Source: Polynucleobacter sp. JS-Safj-400b-B2 (GTDB lineage: Bacteria > Pseudomonadota > Gammaproteobacteria > Burkholderiales > Burkholderiaceae). Taken from it: a stretch of 64,000 nucleotides of DNA. Position numbers and translations under genes: made by a program. The first letter of the stretch is position 1; every line of letters begins with the position of its first letter. Under the pieces are notes generated by a model. The model was not told the DNA's origin. It was given only the letters and a program-made list of their open reading frames with translations, and searched no databases. Of this stretch, positions 58,035-64,000 are shown in pieces. The DNA is taken from assembly GCF_018881975.1 (NCBI RefSeq), contig NZ_JACVPJ010000005.1, forward strand, positions 1 through 64,000, in the 5' to 3' direction.

Positions 58035-60248
58035 ATGACCATCGCAACACTGTATATGCCCCAATTACTAGATAAATCCATTGAGATTCTGAGCGTTAAG
58101 CATCTCCGTGGCCCCAATATGTGGACCTATCATCCCGTTATTGAGGTATGGCTCGATATTGGCGATTTAGAGGACTACCCCTCTAACCTCATTCCCGGCT
58201 TTTATGACCGCCTTGTCAAAGCGCTACCAAGTCTTGTTGAGCATCGCTGCAGCTATGGTGAAACTGGCGGGTTCTTAAAGCGTGTTGAAGAAGGTACCTG
58301 GCCTGCCCATATCCTCGAACATCTCACATTAGAGTTACAAAACTTAGCCGGCATTCCTGGCGGCTTTGGTAAGGCACGTGACGGTGACAGGCGCGGTGTT
58401 TACAAAGTCATGGTTAGCGCCATTAACAAGGAAGTCACTCTCACTGCCCTAAAGTACGCACGCGACCTGTATCTTGCCCTAGCTCAAGATAACAAAGATT
58501 GTGTAGCTGAAGCTCAAACCATTATTGAAAATCTTCGCGAGCTCGGTGACGATCTATTACTCGGCCCAAGCACTGCATGCATCGTCAATGCAGCTGAAGA
58601 GCGCGGCATTCCATCGATTCGCTTATCTGAAGGTAATCTAGTTCAATTGGGTTATGGCGCTAAGCAACGTCGCATCTGGACAGCTGAGACAGACCAAACT
58701 AGTGCGATTGCGGAAACGATATCTCGCGATAAAGATTTAACCAAGAGCTTACTTCGTAGCGCTGGAGTTCCTACGCCCGAAGGCAGAACTGTTACCAGCC
58801 CTGATGATGCTTGGGAAGCTGCACAAGACATTGGTCTACCAGTTGTAGTGAAACCAATCGACGGCAATCATGGTCGTGGCGTCTTTATTAATCTCTATAC
58901 CCAACAAGAAATTGAAGCTGCTTATGCTGTTGCAATTGACGAAGGTAGCGAAGTATTGGTTGAGCGTCACATTGTTGGTGATGAGCATCGCTTGCTAGTT
59001 GTAGGCAACAAGGTAGTTGCTGCGGCAAAAGGTGAAACTGTTTGGGTGAATGGTGATGGCAAGCATACCGTTCATGAACTTATTCAGATTCAGATTAATT
59101 CTGATCCGCGTCGCGGTACCGCTGAAGAGCACCCTCTTAATCCTGTTCGGATTGATTCAGCAGTGGAACTCGAATTAGCCCGCCAACAATTAACCGGCGA
59201 CAGCATTCCTGCTGCTGACCACAAAGTCTTAATCCAAAGTAACGGCAACGTTGCTTTTGATGTGACTGATTTAATTCATCCCGATGTAGCCAGTCAAGTA
59301 GCATTAGCCGCTCGTGTCGTTGGTCTTGAAATCGCGGGCGTTGATTTAGTGGCCCAAGACATTAGTAAGCCACTCGCCGAACAAAATGCTGCCATTGTTG
59401 AAGTCAATGCTGGCCCAGGCCTATTAATGCACTTAAAACCTGCGAGCGGCAAACCACAGCCAGTGGGTGTTGAGATCGCAAATCACCTTTTCCCTCCGGG
59501 AGCAGATTTCCGCATTCCCGTAGTCGGCGTCTGCGGTGAACATGGCAAAACTCCTGTTTCCGAAATGATTGCCCATTTCTTGCGCTTAACCAATCTCTAC
59601 GTTGGATTGTCTTGCAGCAAGGGTCTCTTTTTTGGCAATCGTGCAATCTCCAACTCCAACTCTTCCAATTGGGAGAACGCACGTCGTACATTACTCAATC
59701 GCGCAGTAGAAGCTGTAGTAATTGAGAATAATCACTTATCGATGTTGATTGAAGGCCTAGCCTACGATCGTTGCCAAGTTGGCGTTGTGCTCAATGTGGA
59801 TCCAAAGGCGAACTTCCCGCAGTACGCCATTTACGATGAGGATCAAGTTTTCAGCGTTGTACGTACCCAAGTAGATGTGGTGCTACCAACGGGTGTTGCC
59901 GTTCTCAATGCTGATGATCCAATGTGCGTACAGATGGCTGAGCTTTGTGATGGACAGGTGATTTTCTTTAGTGAAAATCCAGACTCTGAGATTATCAAAA
60001 ATCACTTGCTAGATGGTGGGCGTGCAGTTGCCATTGGCAAACAACAAATCACTCTGAAGTCTGGCAAGCTCGATCAGAAATCGATTCCTGTGCCACGTCA
60101 TTCAGAAGCCAACAGCACTTCTCCTTGGAAGACTATGAACTTAGGAGCGGCGATTGCTGCGGCCTGGGCTCTAGACATTCCGTTTAATGTTATTGAAGCA
60201 GGCGCAGAAACATTCGTGCCTGATGCCACTATTGCTACAGGGGCTTAA
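58035..60248 (+). CDS. cphA': cyanophycin synthetase-like protein with degenerate Mur-ligase site
   Basis: A 737-residue homologue of cyanophycin synthetase. The N-terminal domain with LRGPNMWTYHPVIEVWLDIG, and the ATP-grasp domain (GLPVVVKPIDGNHGRGVF, VEVNAGPGLLMHLKP), look intact. The C-terminal Mur-ligase-like domain has lost the P-loop: it reads VVGVCGEHGKTPVSEMI where the active enzyme has GTNGKTTT. It may therefore add only one of the two amino acids, use dipeptides, or form a complex with the second enzyme. It ends directly at the next gene with no gap. Confidence 0.88.
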   Translation: MTIATLYMPQLLDKSIEILSVKHLRGPNMWTYHPVIEVWLDIGDLEDYPSNLIPGFYDRLVKALPSLVEHRCSYGETGGFLKRVEEGTWPAHILEHLTLELQNLAGIPGGFGKARDGDRRGVYKVMVSAINKEVTLTALKYARDLYLALAQDNKDCVAEAQTIIENLRELGDDLLLGPSTACIVNAAEERGIPSIRLSEGNLVQLGYGAKQRRIWTAETDQTSAIAETISRDKDLTKSLLRSAGVPTPEGRTVTSPDDAWEAAQDIGLPVVVKPIDGNHGRGVFINLYTQQEIEAAYAVAIDEGSEVLVERHIVGDEHRLLVVGNKVVAAAKGETVWVNGDGKHTVHELIQIQINSDPRRGTAEEHPLNPVRIDSAVELELARQQLTGDSIPAADHKVLIQSNGNVAFDVTDLIHPDVASQVALAARVVGLEIAGVDLVAQDISKPLAEQNAAIVEVNAGPGLLMHLKPASGKPQPVGVEIANHLFPPGADFRIPVVGVCGEHGKTPVSEMIAHFLRLTNLYVGLSCSKGLFFGNRAISNSNSSNWENARRTLLNRAVEAVVIENNHLSMLIEGLAYDRCQVGVVLNVDPKANFPQYAIYDEDQVFSVVRTQVDVVLPTGVAVLNADDPMCVQMAELCDGQVIFFSENPDSEIIKNHLLDGGRAVAIGKQQITLKSGKLDQKSIPVPRHSEANSTSPWKTMNLGAAIAAAWALDIPFNVIEAGAETFVPDATIATGA

Positions 60249-62819
60249 TTGGAAATCACCCGTATTCGTATGTTACGCGGCCCAAATTTATGGAGCCGCC
60301 ATACCGCTTTAGAAGCGATTGTTTCTTGTGATGAGTCAGAGCGCTCTATTGACTCCATCCCCCAATTTGAAACCAAGATCCGCGAACGCTTTCCGCAGTT
60401 AGGTAGCATGCGTCGCGGCGGACACAATGAAGTACTCTCACTAGCACATGCCCTTGAGCATGCGGCACTTGGACTACAGGCGCAAGCTGGGTGTCCAGTG
60501 ACCTTTAGTCGCACCGTTCAAACTATTGATGATGGTGTCTATCAAGTTGTCGTGGAATACATCGAAGAAGTTGTGGGTCGTATGGCTTTTGACTTTGCTT
60601 TTGCATTAATCCAGGCAACGCTCAATGACGCACCTTTTGATCTTGCTGCCGCACTCTCCGAATTAGAAGCACTCTATGAGGATGTTCGTCTTGGACCTAG
60701 TACTGGCTCGATCGTTGATGCCGCTGTTCAACGCAACATCCCTTTCCGTCGAATGACTGAAGGCAGCATGGTGCAATTTGGCTGGGGTAGTAAACAGAAA
60801 CGAATTCAGGCTGCAGAAACTAGCAATACCAGTGCGATTGCCGAAGCGATTGCACAGGATAAAGAGCTCACCAAGAATTTACTAGCTGCTGCAGGCGTAT
60901 CGGTGCCCATTGGCGAGGTTGTTACTACCGCTGATGATGCTTGGCGTGCCGCTCAAAAAATTGGTGGCCCCATTGTGCTTAAGCCAAAAGATGGTAATCA
61001 AGGCAAAGGTGTTGTAGCTAACATTCAAACTGAAGAAGAAGTTCGCGCAGGTTTTATTGTGACCCAAGCCTTTGGTCGAGAAACCATTGTTGAGCGCTAT
61101 CTTCCTGGTGCGGACTACCGTTTACTGGTAGTTGGTAATCGCCTATCAGCCGCTGCGCGCCGCGAACCTGCTCAAGTAGTTGGTGATGGCACTCATACTG
61201 TCGCCGAACTCGTAGAAATGGAAAATAAAAATCCATTGCGTGGAGACGGACATGCGACAGCGCTAACCAAAATTCGCTTTGATGATATCGCCCTCGCACA
61301 TTTAGCAAACAATGGTTTATCACCAAAACATGTACCTAAAACCGGTGAGCGCGTTTTATTGCGTAACAACGCCAACCTGAGTACTGGCGGTACCGCTACT
61401 GATGTGACTGACGATGTACACCCCGATGTAGCAGCGAGTGCGATTGCAGCTGCGCAGATGATTGGTCTTGATATTGCTGGTGTAGATATCCTTTGTGAAT
61501 CAATCTATAAGCCCCTAGAGCAACAAGGTGGCGGTATTGTTGAGGTAAATGCTGCTCCTGGTTTGCGTATGCATTTAAAACCTTCTTACGGCAAAGGGCG
61601 CCCGGTTGGTGAAGACATCATCAATATGATGTTCGCACCCGGAGATGATGGCCGCATTCCTGTGGTTGCAGTTACGGGCACGAATGGCAAAACTACTACC
61701 GTGCGCTTGATCTCTCATTTACTCAATGAAACTGGTATGCGCGTAGGTATGACAGGCACAGATGGTGTTTACATCAATCATCGCCTCATCGATACCGGTG
61801 ACTGCAGCGGACCTAAAAGCGCTCGGAATGTGTTGATGCATCCCGATGTCGATGCCGCCGTTCTAGAAACAGCCCGAGGTGGTATGTTGCGCGAAGGCCT
61901 TGGTTTTGATCGCTGTGAAGTTGCTGTTGTAACTAATATTGGCGAAGGTGATCACTTGGGCCTCAATTACATTACTAGTGTTGAAGACTTAGCCATCCTG
62001 AAGCGCGTCATCGTACAAAACGTAGCCCCTACTGGTGCTGCAGTCTTAAATGCGGCTGACCCAATGGTAGTGAAGATGGGGGATAAATGTTCTGGTCGAG
62101 TCATTTTCTTTGCCCAGAATCAACATCATCCAGTCATTGCCGCACATCGCGCCAAGAATAAAAAAGTTATTTATTTTGACGGTACTTATATCGTTGCCTC
62201 TAAGGGAGCGCGCATCATGTACCGCTTCCCTGTGAGCGAGATTCCATTGACACAAAATGGCGTTCTCGGTTTTCAAATAGAAAATGCCATGGCTGCTATT
62301 GGTGCAGCTTGGGCTTTGGGTCTTGATGCAGAAAAGATTGCTCGCGGTCTACATAGCTTTGAAAGTGACGCTAATTCAGTGCCGGGCCGCTTTAATCAGT
62401 TTCAACATAAGGGTGCCACTGTCATCGCTGACTATGGGCACAATCCCGATGCGATGCGCGCCCTAGCAAGCGCTATTGAAGCGATGAAGCCAAGCAAGAG
62501 TCATGTAGTAGTGAGTGGCGCAGGCGACCGTCGCGATGAAGATATTCGTGACTTGACCCGTATCTTGGGCAATTCTTTTGATAATGTCATTCTCTATCAG
62601 GATGCTTGCCAACGTGGCCGTAAAGATGGAGAAGTATTAAAGCTGTTGCAAGAGGGTTTAGTTGGCGCCACCAAAGCAAAGCAAGTCAAAGAAATTCATG
62701 GGGAATTCAAGGCAATTGATACTGCCCTAAATGATCTTGCCGCTGGCGATATCTGCCTGATTCTGATTGATCAAGTTGACGAATCACTCGCTTATCTTAA
62801 GGAGCAGGTAAGGCCTTAA
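60249..62819 (+). CDS. cphA: cyanophycin synthetase
   Basis: An 856-residue enzyme with the CphA domain order: N-terminal domain (ITRIRMLRGPNLWSRHTALE), ATP-grasp (IVLKPKDGNQGKGVVANI, VEVNAAPGLRMHLKPSYG) that adds Asp to the backbone, and Mur-ligase domain (AVTGTNGKTTTVRLISHLL, then ADYGHNPDAMRALASAIEAM) that adds Arg to the side chain. The start is TTG at 60249, right after the TAA of the previous gene; no earlier in-frame start is available, and homologues begin with the same MExxRIRxLRGPN. It makes multi-L-arginyl-poly-L-aspartate, a nitrogen store. It ends at a terminator. Confidence 0.95.
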   Translation: MEITRIRMLRGPNLWSRHTALEAIVSCDESERSIDSIPQFETKIRERFPQLGSMRRGGHNEVLSLAHALEHAALGLQAQAGCPVTFSRTVQTIDDGVYQVVVEYIEEVVGRMAFDFAFALIQATLNDAPFDLAAALSELEALYEDVRLGPSTGSIVDAAVQRNIPFRRMTEGSMVQFGWGSKQKRIQAAETSNTSAIAEAIAQDKELTKNLLAAAGVSVPIGEVVTTADDAWRAAQKIGGPIVLKPKDGNQGKGVVANIQTEEEVRAGFIVTQAFGRETIVERYLPGADYRLLVVGNRLSAAARREPAQVVGDGTHTVAELVEMENKNPLRGDGHATALTKIRFDDIALAHLANNGLSPKHVPKTGERVLLRNNANLSTGGTATDVTDDVHPDVAASAIAAAQMIGLDIAGVDILCESIYKPLEQQGGGIVEVNAAPGLRMHLKPSYGKGRPVGEDIINMMFAPGDDGRIPVVAVTGTNGKTTTVRLISHLLNETGMRVGMTGTDGVYINHRLIDTGDCSGPKSARNVLMHPDVDAAVLETARGGMLREGLGFDRCEVAVVTNIGEGDHLGLNYITSVEDLAILKRVIVQNVAPTGAAVLNAADPMVVKMGDKCSGRVIFFAQNQHHPVIAAHRAKNKKVIYFDGTYIVASKGARIMYRFPVSEIPLTQNGVLGFQIENAMAAIGAAWALGLDAEKIARGLHSFESDANSVPGRFNQFQHKGATVIADYGHNPDAMRALASAIEAMKPSKSHVVVSGAGDRRDEDIRDLTRILGNSFDNVILYQDACQRGRKDGEVLKLLQEGLVGATKAKQVKEIHGEFKAIDTALNDLAAGDICLILIDQVDESLAYLKEQVRP

Positions 62820-62835
62820 AAGTAACTTTTTGAGC

Positions 62836-62867
62836 AAAAAAACCCAATCAAGCGATTGGGTTTTTTA
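62836..62867. terminator. Bidirectional terminator between cphA and fbp
   Basis: AACCCAATC / GATTGGGTT (62841-62849 / 62854-62862) with A and T runs on both sides. Confidence 0.9.
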
Positions 62868-62884
62868 TTTAAGAAGACACTTAC

Positions 62885-63883
62885 TTATGCATGGTAATTC
62901 TGAATACGGTCAATCTCTTCTTTGGATCCCAGCATCACTGAAACACGCTCATGCAAATCGGTTGGCTGCAAATCCATAATGAGATCAGTCCCATTGGTAG
63001 ATGCGCCGCCCGCCTGCTCTACCAAGAAGCTCATAGGGTTAGCCTCATACATCAGGCGTAACTTGCCTGGCTTATGTGGCTCACGTTGATCCCATGGGTA
63101 CATAAATACTCCGCCACGAGATAAAACACGATGCACATCGGCCACCATTGAGGCAATCCAGCGCATATTGAAATCTTTGTCGCGCGTACCACTCGTACCC
63201 GCCAAGCATTCATCCACATAGCGACGCACCGGATCAGCCCAGTGACGCATATTCGACATATTGATTGCAAACTCTTTGGTTGAGTGGGAAATCTTTACCT
63301 CATCCTTGGTGAGTAAAAATTCGCCAGTCACTTTATTCAGGGTAAACATTACTACCCCATCACCCAAGGTTAGAGCCATAGTAGTTTGTGGACCATAGAC
63401 CACATAACCTGCTGCAACTTGATGACGACCGGATAACAAGAAGTCAGCAGTTTGCAAAGGCGCACTTGGATCCTGTTTCTTTAGGACAGAAAAAATTGTT
63501 CCAATAGAGACGTTCACATCAATATTGGAAGAGCCATCAAGTGGATCGAACAATAGCAAGTAATCACCAGTACCCTGAACTGGAACTGGTAACTCCATCT
63601 CTTCAGATGCCAAACCCGCAAGAGACTTGCAGCCCTTAACACCATCAATCAATAAATCATTGGCAATGATGTCGAGCTTTTGCTGAACTTCACCCTGTAC
63701 GTTGCCAGTGCCTGCGGAACCCAATAAGCCAATCAAGGCGCCCTGCGCTACTTCATGACTGAGAGTTGAACAGGTATTAACTACCGCAGTGAGTAATTCT
63801 TGCAAGCCTGCAGGAATGGCAGCACCCGCCGGCTTAGCGGAGGTCAAATATTGCTTGAAATTGATATGAGTACTTGAGGACAA
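62885..63883 (-). CDS. fbp: fructose-1,6-bisphosphatase, class 1
   Basis: A 332-residue enzyme with metal-binding [21 protein letters not shown] and EMELPVPV upstream of it, and a substrate region near [28 protein letters not shown]. It hydrolyses fructose 1,6-bisphosphate in gluconeogenesis. Full length; the start [13 protein letters not shown] is at 63883. The remaining 117 bases of the window upstream show no gene. Confidence 0.97.
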   Translation of the reverse strand: MSSSTHINFKQYLTSAKPAGAAIPAGLQELLTAVVNTCSTLSHEVAQGALIGLLGSAGTGNVQGEVQQKLDIIANDLLIDGVKGCKSLAGLASEEMELPVPVQGTGDYLLLFDPLDGSSNIDVNVSIGTIFSVLKKQDPSAPLQTADFLLSGRHQVAAGYVVYGPQTTMALTLGDGVVMFTLNKVTGEFLLTKDEVKISHSTKEFAINMSNMRHWADPVRRYVDECLAGTSGTRDKDFNMRWIASMVADVHRVLSRGGVFMYPWDQREPHKPGKLRLMYEANPMSFLVEQAGGASTNGTDLIMDLQPTDLHERVSVMLGSKEEIDRIQNYHA

Positions 63884-64000
63884 AGGTATTACTCCAAAGC
63901 TATATTGAAATTAAGGTCTATTTTGCCTTGTTCCGAATGCCAAACTGAAAATCTGGTCATTTCTCAAATAAAGAGCTCTTTTGGCAGCCGTCCCTCTTAT

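Noticed and set aside
58035..62819. Two cyanophycin synthetases considered as one gene split by a frameshift
   Set aside because: Both contain a full N-terminal and ATP-grasp domain, so this is a tandem pair, not a broken gene.

Overview
The window looks like a chromosomal stretch of a low- to mid-GC betaproteobacterium of the Burkholderiales, most likely a Polynucleobacter-type freshwater bacterium. This is inferred from the trxB / ftsK-lolA-serS gene order, the hppA-ppa pair, a two-gene cyanophycin synthetase cluster with its DUF1854 and ABC-transporter partners, Lys/Ala-rich histone H1-like proteins, very short intergenic spaces and many ATGA or TAATG start/stop overlaps. No prophage, insertion sequence, CRISPR array or rRNA operon was seen. 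One tRNA (Ser, anticodon CGA) is present.

Region 1 (1-12.5 kb): a PhnA remnant, a YdcH-like protein, a histone-tail fusion protein, a palindrome-rich gap, an arsR-arsC-acr3 arsenic operon, a Lys-rich protein translationally coupled to a polyphosphate kinase 2 (PPK2), and a second PPK2 facing it. Next come a PlsC-type acyltransferase and, divergently, an operon plcP-glycosyltransferase-dgkA-olsB behind a four-heptamer PhoB site. This reads as phosphate-starvation lipid remodelling: phospholipid head groups are removed and replaced by sugars or by ornithine lipids. Exopolyphosphatase follows.

Region 2 (12.5-31 kb): phosphate acquisition. It holds two MgtC-family proteins, a PhoA-type alkaline phosphatase with a PhoB box, a DUF2252 protein, a tautomerase-like protein lacking Pro1, a second arsenate reductase, and the complete pstSCAB-phoU-phoB-phoR operon with a PhoB box before pstS. 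A CorA-like transporter and a probably PhoB-controlled outer-membrane protein / unknown / metallophosphoesterase group follow, then a secreted lipase. Region 3 (31-48 kb): mostly housekeeping genes, namely recQ, tRNA-Ser, a MazE/VapC-type toxin-antitoxin pair with a long perfect palindrome over its ribosome binding site, serS, lolA, ftsK, trxB, proton-pumping pyrophosphatase hppA, ppa, nadE, glnB, a RodZ-like protein, an orphan FixJ-type regulator and ilvD.

Region 4 (48-64 kb): a five-gene operon that looks like copper uptake and delivery (DUF2946, TonB receptor, BNR-repeat protein, TlpA-like thioredoxin, PCuAC chaperone), an OFA-family MFS transporter, a 35-residue protein with its own promoter, Shine-Dalgarno and terminator, the cyanophycin cluster (DUF1854, ABC exporter-like protein, two tandem cyanophycin synthetases), and fbp. 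The combined picture is a genome segment devoted to storing and rationing phosphorus (polyphosphate, pyrophosphate, Pho regulon, lipid exchange), with nitrogen storage (cyanophycin, PII) at the far end.

All functional calls come from reading motifs and gene order. No database search was run.
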